Source: Flaccisagitta enflata
Lineage: Eukaryota; Chaetognatha; Sagittoidea; Aphragmophora
Assembly (NCBI GenBank): GCA_965153355.1
Contig: OZ231126.1
Location: forward strand, 5,518,001 to 5,582,000
DNA: 64,000 nt
Direction: 5' to 3'
The notes beneath the pieces were generated by a model. It was not told where the DNA came from. It was given only the letters and a program-made list of their open reading frames with translations, and searched no databases. Position 1 is the first letter of the stretch; each line of letters opens with the position of its first letter. Made by a program: the position numbers and the translations under genes. Shown here piece by piece: positions 47,814-59,500 of this stretch.

Positions 47814-48250
47814 TTAGCCGAGTGGTACATGAGGAAGGGTAGAGAAATGGCAACGGAATGGGAGGTAGAGGACAGTGAAAAGGGTGGAATGGAGTGAACC
47901 AGCCTCTTGTTTTGTGTCTCATTTTTATCTCTATTCCACCCATTTCCCTCTCCTCTTCCTGTCATTTCATTGTCATTTCTCTACCTTAACTTTTGAATCC
48001 ATTTCTTTGTATAAGCCTAATGAAGTCTTGTTGTTTACAGACAAAAAAATCACTAAAATTTTTTCCATTTTCTTCCTTTTCATCACATTTTACGACAAGA
48101 TTAACAATCCAAATTGGGCTTTTATTGACAGATTTTGAGACCGTGATGGCTAATCTAGCCAAATTTTAAGCTGAATGGGCTAATTTGAGGCTAGACTGAT
48201 TAGAGGACTTAATCATGTCACATTTTTGAATGGCGAGTGGCTACAGCATT

Positions 48251-48517
48251 CCTGCTCATGCCCACCCGTCCGCGACTGAGGGGGAGTGTAAACGGCCTTG
48301 TTGGGCTTCAGAAAATTTCAGTTCCTTGAAACTGAAATTTCTTGTCTTATCCCTTGAGATTTGCCCTTTCAGCCTTTCATCCACACTCCGCTTTTTCAGG
48401 CCTGAAATAAGCCTTTAACTTTGAGCCCAACAAGGCCGTTTACACTCTCCCTCAGTCGCGGACGGTGGGGAAAGAGCAAATGGAATCATAAGCCCCACCA
48501 GGGCCGCTGTCCAAAAA
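48251..48517. mobile_element. foldback element FB6 made with HINE-like tail sequence
   Basis: CCGTCCGCGACTGAGGGGGA and its inverted partner (48448 onward) flank a core with CTTTCAGCC and CAGGCCTGAAATAAGCC. The arms contain the HINE 3' motif plus AACGGCCTTGTTGGGC, so it links the two families. Confidence 0.65.
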
Positions 48518-48665
48518 TAGAGAATAAAAACGATAACGATAACAGAATTTCCGATGATGATTGTCTAGAATCAGTTATCATAAAAAATCAATTCTCCTTT
48601 CTTCACAGATAAATAGCTAAATTTATTCGTAAATAGAGAGTTCTCGTAAAGTAGACTGGAAGAAC

Positions 48666-48863
48666 TTTTAGTCGCGTGCACGCGACTCTACAACCCACTT
48701 TGTCCGTCCGTCCGTTGGTAGGTTGGTCAGTCACAATTTACTTTTCTTATGATTATGTATATTTCTTTGACCTCACTGCTCCTGCCCAAATGGTCTGCTG
48801 ACCTCAAATATGGCCCCTGCCTACCCGCACGCGACTTCGGTTGCCGTGTATCCGGCCTTGTTT
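48666..48863 (+). mobile_element. HINE-like element, full copy
   Basis: 5' AGTCGCGTGCACGCGACT, GTCC array, CTGCCCAAATGGTCTGCTGA, 3' GCACGCGACT, tail TTGCCGTGTATCCGGCCTTG. Confidence 0.8.
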
Positions 48864-49292
48864 ACGATCGAAAAGTTTCAATGATGATGAAATCTAACGA
48901 CTTGATGGTATGTGTCGTGACGGGGACGTAGAAACCTTTAATCATTGTTCCCTGCCCACTTCGTCCCATAAAGCGCCCCCAAAGTCAACCCACAACCTCA
49001 TCCATTTAACCAACAGAGGTTTGTTGAAAAAATGTCTCTCTCAAAACTTCAGGCAATTTTTATGATGGGAACCATCGTTAGGAGCTAGATTTAATTTTAA
49101 ACTGTAGATTTGGGATCATGAGATGAATAATACCCTACCTATTACTTCATAGAATGCTTCAAACTTTTCTAACAAAGGTTCCCGTTAACGCAGCGATCTG
49201 ATTTGTCTGAGACGTTTTTCCAACAAGCCTCCTCATGGGTTAACTTTAGGTGCGATTTGTGGGACCTACGCGCACGATCATCAGTCCTGTCG
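48864..49292. other. no gene seen
   Basis: Unique sequence with no supported exon. Confidence 0.4.
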
Positions 49293-49424
49293 TTTTTAGG
49301 TGCGACAAAGCACCTCTATAACTGGCTGTGTCCGTTGGTTGGTTGGTCGGTCGGTTGGTCGGTTGGTAACGCATTCGTTCGACAATCCACACCGTCGCAC
49401 CTATTGGCCTACTTGGCCTTGTTT
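49293..49424 (+). mobile_element. HINE-like element with divergent stem GGTGCGAC
   Basis: 5' AGGTGCGACAAAGCACCTC and 3' GTCGCACCTATT. The usual GTCGCG is replaced at both ends by the same new motif, so AGGTGCGAC/GTCGCACCT still pair and the 5' hairpin GGTGC/GCACC is intact. Tail CTTGGCCTTGTTTG. Confidence 0.75.
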
Positions 49425-50560
49425 GATTGCAGATAATCTCCTTCCCAACTACAGTTTAAGTGATTTTGCAACTCTCATTTTGAAGTGTACTGCGCGGCTA
49501 AAGACTACTACCTTGGCCAAAAGAAACCCAACATCCTGGGAATGATATGGTCAAATGACCACACTGTCATGAAATATAATACCTGATAGTATATTAATTA
49601 TATAAGTTTTTTTATGAATAACAAATCAGGTTGTGAATCTAGCAGGGGTGTATATTATTGAGTCGCTTTTGATTTTCCCCCCCCCCTGCCTTTGATTTTC
49701 TTCCCAGCGACGCGTCGCATCGCGTTTTTATATCTATGATTTTCATCCCCATATAGCAATAAAACTATGTATTTAAGGCTTAAATAGTGTTAAATTGTGT
49801 TTTACTAATTGAGTTTTATGATTTGGTACTGCCGAAAGTTATATTTTCCCCAAATTTCCTCTTTTTCTTTTTTTTCCTTTTGAGTTCCTTCCCTATCTCC
49901 AGACCCTTTGATTTCCCCCCCCCCCACGGGGGGGGGGGGAAACTCAAGAATAAACAGGCCTGGAATCTAGAAAGCAATTTCTAGAATCTTTTTTCATTGG
50001 CAAGGGTGAATAAATTTTCTTATTTGTCCACAATTTCTGCAATCTCACAATTTTTAAGATAGGTCTACTCTTTTGCTTGCCATTTCCAACCATTTGAGTT
50101 ACAGAATCCAGAGAGTATGCATCTTTTACCTTTTAGGAAATAGAATATTTTGAGTTTTTTTTAGCCTATTTAATGTAAAAGCTGAGATATCAAAAATAAA
50201 GTTGAACAATTTTTTTTTCTATTTTTTTAACAAACTTTAATTTTTCTTTTCTTTTCTTGCCATTACAAAAAGCCACAACAACCAGAATAGACTCAACTTA
50301 CAGATTTTTTTGTATTAAATTAATTTTTACAGAATTTTACAGAATTCTTGTGTTTCTTTAAAAGCTGAGATATTTTTGTTAGGTGTCGCGTTTCATTTGG
50401 CCGAGATAGTAAGAACTGATATTGATCAGTAAAGATGGAAAAGTAAAAAACAAAGGAAAAATTTTGTAAAAATATTTTTGGTACAGCGATCTTTACCAAA
50501 ATATCTCAGTTATTTTCGCTCATCATTTACATAGGCGCAAGCGGCGCTTAAGCGTTTATT
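49425..50560. other. no gene seen; upstream region of the Roco gene
   Basis: AT-rich with C and G homopolymer runs (49676-49686, 49915-49940). It presumably holds the promoter and 5' UTR of the gene at 50561, but I see no clear TATA box. Confidence 0.4.
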
Positions 50561-53500
50561 ATGGAGGTGGAAAAAACATTCATCCTTGACGCGAAAGCGC
50601 TAAAGAAACAAAATACTGGGAGTTTCCAATTGCCTATAGGAAAAGAATATACAAAAATGGTGATAGATCTGGAACTCCAAGAAGCTGCTTCCATCGAGAC
50701 ACTAGACATGCTATATAATCCTGTTAAGACCGTCATTGGCAGCGAAAAACTTGCCGGTATAAAAATTCTTAAAAGCGACAATTGCAAGCTCGACATAGTC
50801 CCTGGATGGATCGCAGAACTCGAAAATGTAGAAGAAATTCATCTTTGGAAAAATGACTTAAAAGAGGTGCCATCTTGGTTTTCTGATCTGCGGAAACTAA
50901 GAAACTTGAATTTATCATCTAACAAAAACCTCCATTCACTCCCGAGCATCAATGATTCCCTTGCCATACTTGATATTTCATATTGCAACATCAAAATTCT
51001 ACCTGATAACCTTTTTCAACACAACCTACAAGTATTAATAATGCATGAACCACTATTCCTTAATAGTAGTGGAATCCAGACTCTCCCGACTAATTTCTTT
51101 CAACATCACTTCGAAAAAATCAACTTGAGTGGAATTAATAACCTTGAATCACTCCCTCGTGTAAATGACTCTCTTAAACAGCTGAACGTATCCAACTGCA
51201 ATATCAAAACGCTCCAAGAAGATTTCTTCCATCATAGTCTAGAAAAAGTTGATTTGCAAGGAAACAAAAACCTTCAATCGATTCCAACTGTGAATGCCTG
51301 TCTTGCTCAACTCAATATTTCTTACTGCGATATCAAAACTCTGCCCGATAATCTTTTTCAACATGGATTGAACAAAATCCAGTTACAGAACAACCAAAAC
51401 CTTAAATCAATCCCAAGCATCAATGATATTTTGGAAGAACTTGACCTCTCTGGTTGTGACATCCACACTCTACCAGAAGATGTCTTTCAACATTGCTTGA
51501 AAAGCGTTAATTTGAGTGGTAATAAAAACATTAAATTGACACATCGAGTCAACAACTGTCTGAAAGAACTCAACATTTCAAACTGCGACATTCAAACTCT
51601 TCCTCCCAACATTCTTCAGTATAGCTTGAAAAGGATTCAACTTAACAACAACCCAAATCTCAAATCAGTTCCCAACATCAATGAAAATGTTGAAGAGATT
51701 GATCTCAGTGGTTGCAACATCTTGAAACTGTCAGATGATTTTTTCCAGTATCATCTGAAAAATGTTAACTTGAGTGGAATGAAAAACTTGAAATCAATTC
51801 CTCGCGTAAATGCCTTTTTGATGGATCTTGATATTTCCAATTGCGACATACAATCACTTCCAAATAATCTATTTCAGCACGGCTTAAAGAGATTGAAGGT
51901 GCATAATAATCAAAACCTCAAATCAATTCCAAGCATAAATGATGATTTTGAGGAACTTGTTCTCAGTGGTTGTGACATCCACTTTCTCCCTGATGACTTT
52001 TTTCATCATCGCTTGAAAAAAGTTAACTTGAAAGGAATGAAGAACCTGCAATCAATACCAAGCTTGAATGACTTTCTTGTGGAACTGGACATATCAGGAT
52101 GCGACTTACAGACACTTCCTGATAATCTGTTTCAGCACAAACTACAAAGGATCAGTACGAAGGAGAACTCAGGTGAGATTATAATTTATAAGTATGGTTC
52201 TTCGGGGCTGACATGACTTAGCAGATATAGTGAAATATATCTCAATGGGTTTTACCCTGGATATTTATCCATCTCAATGGTTTTTACAGGGTGTCCCAAG
52301 TCAGTTGTAACATAAGGAATCGACATATCTCTTCTTCTAAATCCTTAAATCAATTTCTAAAAAAAGATCTATGAAGATCTAGGTCTGCACTTTTTGTTAT
52401 ACTAAAACTTCAACTTTGAATATTGGAAAGTTGGTGGTGAGAAAATATCAAATGAGTGGTGATATTTGGTGGAAAATTATCTTTTTCATAGCTGTATTTG
52501 GAAGTAGCTGGCTTTAAGTGTTTGCCATTTTTTGACAAATTGATCTAAAAACCTGGGATTGGTCACAAATGAAAGATAATTGTACAGATTGTAAATCTGC
52601 TTTGAAAACTTGGACAATATTAACAATTAATGACTGTTTTGATGATTTTTGTCAATTATTGTAAAAATCAAAAATGGAAATCTTAAAAAAATCATTGAAA
52701 ATCTTACAAAATTTTTGAAAATTGGCAAATTTTTTTGGTGATCTAAAATCTATGACAAATTATCTGCCATTTGAGACCAATCGCAGGGTTTTAGCTCAAT
52801 TGGTTGAAAAGTGCCAAGTTGTTAAAGACAACTACTTACAAGTACAGCAAAAAGTGAAAAAACAAAAAAAGACTCGGTCAGAAATTATTAGTGAATTTTA
52901 AAGAAATGTGGTCCCTAAATAAATAGTCCAATTGTCATGAAATTTTGCATGCAAAAAGTGCAGACCAAGATCTTTTTAGATCTGTTTTCAGAAATTGATT
53001 TGAGGACCTACAAGCAGAGATATGTCCATTCTTTATGTTACAACTGACATGGGACACCCTGTAGTTGCATGCTACACAACTCTTCACCCCGCTATGTTGG
53101 TCCGTCCATCCGTCACTCGGTCGGTTGGTCGGTCCCCTTTTTACTTTTTTGGGATTTTTGGACTTTTTGAGCCTACTGCTCTTGCCCAAATGCTCTAGTG
53201 ACCTTCTCCAGCACTGCTCCCGCCCACCCGCACGCGACTGGGGTAGCCGTGTTTCCGCCGGTTTCCTGGAGTTTTTTTGCCAATTCTTTTTAGTCGCGGA
53301 CACGCGACTCAATAACTTGCCGTGTCGGTCGGTGAGTCACATTTTGGAATTCCGAGCAGTTCTCGCATTATTGCTCCTGCCAAACCGTCCGCAACTGGAT
53401 TGCCGTGTATCCGGCCTTGGTTTGTTTTTTGTTGGTACAGGGTCATCAATATCTTTTAGGACATAGTGTTAAGATTTTACTCTAAGATGCATCCTCTGTA

Positions 53501-56500
53501 GGTTGGTATAGGTAGATATCTTCTCACTACCCTGCCATCAAAAGCAACTGATACCAGCAAAACCTTTATGGTATTTATTTTGAGAAAATCAGACTGGTTC
53601 TGTCTGAAAGAACATAACTTACCATTTGTTCATGAAAATTTAACAGGTCGCCCAAGGGTAATATGTGGTCACCGATACCCGTTGCCCTGCTTGGAGTGAT
53701 TGTGAATTGGTGGGAGGGGAAGCAGGGCAGCGGCCCCAAAGGGGACAAAGTCCTGTAGAACACAGGGGGACTTTCATTCGTCCTGCCTGAAGAAGTGAAT
53801 GAGATGCTATAGAGGGCTGACTGAAGGCCTTCAAGAGCCTAAACTGAGGTCTAAGAAGGCAGATGTAAGGCCTGAGAATGTCAATCGGAAGCTTGAGAGG
53901 GCTGACTCGGCTTGAGAGCGCTGGACTAAGGCTTGAAAGGTCAGAGGACTGAGAGCAATAAATTTAGGCTTAGATAGCTGATTTGAGGCCTGAGAGGCCT
54001 AATTTGAGGCCTGAGAATTTGGATTTGAGGCCTGAGAAGCCTAATTTGAGGCTTGAGAGGCTAAGTTTGAGGCCTGAGAGGTTGGATTTGAGGCCTGAGA
54101 GGCCAGATTTGAGGTATGAGAGGCTAAATTTGAGGCCTGAGAGGCTGGATTATAAGTCTGAGAGGTCAGATTTGAGGTCTTAGAGGCCAGATATGAGTTC
54201 TCAGAGGCCAGATTTGAGGTCTCAGAGGCCAGATTTGAGGTCTGAATGGCCTGATGAGGGGGCGGGGGGGACAAACAAACAAACGAACGAAAGTCCTCCT
54301 GTGTTCTACAGGACTTCGTCCCCTTTGGGGCCGCTGCCCAAAAAGCACTGGCTTTAGCGGTTTAGCTTTTGCCTAATTAAGAAAAGTGATATGATTTTTA
54401 GAATTTTTGCCCAAAAATTCTGTTTTCAAGCAAGAGAACATCAGTATATGTATAAGTAAAGGTAGAAACTTTCTGATTGTTCATGATTGAGAAGTAATTG
54501 ACCCTTCTTTTGTATGAACTTTAATTTTTTACCATTCTTATGGAGATTTAGGTTGCCAGTCACCAGTGATGTGATACAAAACCTGTTCAAAACAAGGCCG
54601 GATACACGGCTACCCTTGTCGCGTGCAGGTGGCCAGGGGCCCTAATTGGGGTCACTTGATCACTTGGGCAGAAGCAGTGAGGCCAAAGACCGCAAAAGCC
54701 AAAAGAAAGTTAAGTGTGACGGAAGGACGGACCAACGGACCAACGGAACGACGGACCGACAATGTGGGGTGTAGAGTCACGTAGCACGCGACCAAAATTC
54801 AGAGGAAAGAAATCAGATTTGCCTTATGATTTCCCCTATCTTTGCATCTTTTTTAGAAATGCGTAAGCTGTAGCGGATATCTTATAAGACTAATCTGGCC
54901 ATTTTTTATTGATTCATAAATAAATGACATTAATTTGAAGCTACAGAGGTCAGTTTATCAACATTTTCAGAAACCTAACATTGCGTAAATCACATTTTTT
55001 CTCAAAACTACATGGAAGCTAAACCGCTAGAGCCAATACTATGAAATTTTGCATGAACAAATGGTAGGAAATGTGCTTTCAGACAAAACCAATCCGAATT
55101 TTTAAAAAGGCCAACACCTATAAGTCGCGTGCGGGACATAAAGAATAACTTGAGATGACTTCAAATGACTCAAGATGACTTTAAATGAATCAAAAAGACC
55201 TAAAGTGACTTAAACGACTACATGCTCTGGTTTAAAATCTTTTCAGAGATTTGTAAACCACTATGCAATAGACCCCTTTTGGCCGATGTCCTGTAGAACA
55301 CAGGGGGGATTTTGAGACGTCCGTCCATCCTTCCATCCGTCCTTCCGTCCGTCCTTCCGTCCGTCCTTCCGTCCGTCCTTCCGTCCCCCCCGTTGACCAT
55401 CCAGGCCTCAAGTAAGCCCTCCCAGGCCTCAATTTAGCCCTCCAGGCCTCAAATTAGCCTTCTTCGCTTCAAATCAGCCCCCCCCCTCATTAGGGCCAAC
55501 GGTTTTTGCATCAAGTCAATTGAACACCCCAGTCTGCAGCTTTTTTAAACAGACTATGTCTATACTGTTGAAAACTACTCGCTATATGACTTTTCTCCGT
55601 GATTTAGAGGTGCCAGATTTGATATATTGATCATAACTTGATGGTGGTTGTGGTAAAAATGTCAAATTTAGGTCATTTTGGCCACGAAATTGGGCCACTT
55701 AGCCGTAGAAATCAAACCTAGACTCCATGAGATTATAAAACTAAAGCTCAAGATCTCACTAATGGTGCAATCCGGATGTTTCTATCATTTTTCGTTTACA
55801 GTGCGGCTCAAAAAAAAGTTTTAGGTCTTTTACATGTTATATTGCAGGTATTTATTGATAGATCTTAAAAAAATCCATGATAGAATTAAAGAGTTTCAAA
55901 AAATGAAGCATATGCCGCCAAGCACAATTATTTTGGTCAAAAGGTTTGAAAGTTACAGTAGTTTGAAGTTGATGTCCCAAAAATCTGTTGGGAAAAAAGC
56001 TAACTTTGGCAACAAAAAAAATCAAACTGCTTGTTTGTCAGTGTTTCACATCCAAGCAATGAGAAAAACATAGCAAAATCCATGACCATTTTGAAGCTCT
56101 GCAAAAGACCTTTCAAATGAGACCTTGCCAGATGTCCTTGCTCTATCCGTTTAGAAATGGCGTAAGGATGAAGACTGGTGGTAAATAATTTGGAAATCTA
56201 CTATGTGATTTTCATGGCTTATCTTTATTCTAACATAAAAGTTAAACGCATTGAGTTAAAACTTTGTTCTTAGCGCGATTTTGCAGAAAATTTAAAGCTC
56301 TTCATTTTGCTCATGGATAAAGAGTAGCTAAGATAATCTTGAGCTGCATCATTGTCAAAATAGGAAAAACTAAAATTGTTCATTGGAAAAACATGAAATG
56401 AGCATTTTTTTTCAATCAGTGATTTTTTTCTTCAAACCTTTGCCATTTCTAAACGAATAAAGCTACAGTGACCAGCAACATCCCATTTGGAAGATTTTTC

Positions 56501-59500
56501 GCAGAGCTTTCAAATGGTCATGGATTTTTTATGGTTCTGGCCCACAGTTAATCAGTTTAGTGCTCGCTTTTGATGGACTTTAAGGCATTTAGGTGATGAA
56601 ACCTCAAAAACACCCTTGCAACTTTTTTTTTTTTTATACTGCATCATTTTTCACTTTCTAGTCAAACTGTGAAGGTTCATTCAAGTATTGTAGCCTAAAT
56701 TATAGATGATAAAGAAAAAATAGTTAAAAGGTTATTTCTATTGCTATAATATAGGATCTAATACTACCTAAAACTTTTTTTTGAGCTGCACTGTAGATTT
56801 GAGAGCATTTAAAAGATGAAAGGGTTTGAAGGGAAAATTGCGGCTTCACAAATTTCAGTATTTCGCAGCTTTAGATGGACCAATCTGCATAAAATTGGTG
56901 ATCAAATTGAACAGTTTTTCCTGTTCTAGCCAATGGTAAAAAAAATTTTGATCGATATTCCCCCAAAAAAATTTCAGAGACTGAAGAAGCAGGTGCAAGA
57001 AAGTCGATTTTTTTGCAAATTGGTCAATTTTCGATGCCACTTCCAATTCATAAAAAGACTTAAAATCCATGAGCAAAATGAAGTACTGCTCAGGAGCTAA
57101 CCAGTGGTGCAATTGGCGTGTCAATATGTTTTTGCGTTTAGATTTTATAGAACTTCAAAGATTAAAATACCCAAAAATTGTTATTTTGACATACCCTTAG
57201 ATCTTTGAAGTTCTATAAAATCTAGATGCAAAAAGATATTGACACGCCGATTGCACCACCGGTTAGCTCCTGAGCAGTACTTTGTTTTGCTCATGGATTT
57301 TAAGTCTTTTTTTTTAATTGGAAGTGGCCTAATTTTTCATCCAAAATTGACCAATTTGCAAAAAAAAATCAACTATTTTGCACTTACTTCTACAGTATCT
57401 GAAAATTTTTGGGGTGAATATTGATCAAAAAATTGTTTACCATCAGAACAGGAAAAATTCTTCAATTTGATCACCAATTTTATGCAGATTGGTCCATCCA
57501 AAGCCGCGAAATGTTGAAATTTATGAAAAATATCATAAGTGCCACTAAAATTGAAGCCGCAATTTTCCCTTCAAACCCTTTCATCTTTTAAATGCTCTCA
57601 AATCTAAACAAAAAATGATAGAAACATGCGGATTGCACCACTAGTGAGATCTTGAGCTCTAGTTTTATAATCTCACGGATTTTAGGTTTGATTTCTAAGG
57701 CTAAGTGGCCCAATTTGGAGGCCAAAATGACCTAAATTTGATATTTTTACCACAACCACCATCAAGTTATGATCAAAATATCAAATCTGGCACCTCTAAA
57801 TCACGGAGAAAAGTCATATAGCGAGTAGTTTTCAACAGTTTAGACATAGTCTGTTTAAAAAAGCTTCAGGCTGGGGTGTTCAATTGATTTGATGCAAAAA
57901 CCATTGGCCCTACCCCTCATGCCACAAATCTGCCAGTCGCCCAGAGCTTGACGCAAGTTGACCTTAAATGATCGCCACCAACTTCAGTGGTTTCATGACC
58001 CTGATGGCGCATAGAATACTTATCTAGAGAAAATGAAATCTGTTTTGGAAAAAAACTGGAACTGTATTTTTATAGATCTTTGTGATAAATTTTGATTTTA
58101 GCTCTGGGATTTGATCTCAGATGATATTTCAGTTTGTTTGATAAGTCACACTATATACTTTTGCAAAAGAAATAGAAGCTTATTTTTTGGTCACATTACT
58201 ATAAAAAGCAATGTTAAATAGCAAAATTTAAGTTTTCATTTCTTTTGCAAAAGTATATAGTGTGACATATCAAACAAACCGGAAACTATCATCTGAAATC
58301 AAATCTGCGGTCAAAATTATCAAAAAAATTAATCACAAAAAGTTATGGTGAAAGATATAGTAAAATAGTACTATTTTTTTAGATATCTTAAAAAGCGCCC
58401 CTAAACAGATTCTATTTTTTCTAGATATGTATTCTATGCACCATCAGGGTCATGAAACAACTGAGGTTGGTGGCGATCATTTCAGGTCAACTAGCGTCAA
58501 GCTCTGGGCGGCTGTGCTGCCCTCCAGACCTTCAATCAGCCCTCCAAGCATAAAACCAGCCCTCCATACCTCAAATCTGCTCTCCAAGCCTTTATTTTGC
58601 CCTCCAGCCCTCAAATATGCTTTCGGTGGCCTAAATTAGCCATCTAGAGTCCCTCAGGACAGACAGAAGGACAGAAGGACGGATGGACGTCTCAAAATCC
58701 CCCCTGTGTTCTACAGGATATTGGCCCTTTGGGGCCGCTGCCCTGCTCTCACTCCACCTCTTTACTGGATCACTCCAAGCAGGACATCGGGTACCGCTGA
58801 CCATGTACGATCCTTGGATGACTTGTTACCCGTACTGTAGTTGCTAAAAATCCTACTATAGTGCCCTATTGGGTACTGATTTCCAACTCCCTGATGTCTT
58901 TTGTTTTACTGACTTTCTAAGCGGATTTTTATTTAGGGTTAGGGGTAGGGTTAGGGTTAGGGTTCGGGGTGGTTTTAGCGTTAGGGTTAGGGTCATGACC
59001 GGTCAGGACTAGCGTTGGGGGCTAGGTGAGAGGTTAAATACATTTCAACTTGAATCTACTCGAATTAAAGCTTCGCCCAAACGGGAAAACCTGATAAAAA
59101 CAAAAGATCAGTAGCGTCATTTCTTCCCCATATTGTCCATCTACTACCATGTGCTGAAGAGAAAAATGTAATTTTCAAATGCTTAGCTCAATTCTCAAAT
59201 GTCAAAATTAGCATTAGGAGTAAAAAGTAAAAATTTTGAAGTAAAAATTTTTTGAAATGTGATTGCAGATTCGGATTCTTCATGAAAAAGTCTTCTTTTT
59301 TTATATTCTTTTTAGAAGCCTATCAAATTTCCAAAAAACTAATGAAAAGCGCAAAAATGACCTTTTTTTTAGTTAAAGATAGATTTTTACCCATGTTCCC
59401 ATAGGAAATTTAAAAAGAAGGACTTCACTTTCGGTATGTCCTTTTCAGTCATGGACACGCGACTCTAGACCTTGCTGTATCGGTTGGTTGGACAGTCACA

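Larger units (their letters stand above)
55271..58822. mobile_element. foldback element FB5 inflated by nested insertions
   Basis: Left arm (CCGATGTCCTGTAGAACACA, GGGGGGATTTTGAGACGTCC) and right arm from about 58686 (GGACGTCTCAAAATCCCCCC, TGTGTTCTACAGGA) are inverted partners around AGGCCTCAAATTAGCC units. Between them lie a TA-flanked palindrome (55493-57910) and a second palindrome (57939-58509). The right outer flank GGGTACCGCTGACCATG matches FB2. Confidence 0.8.
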
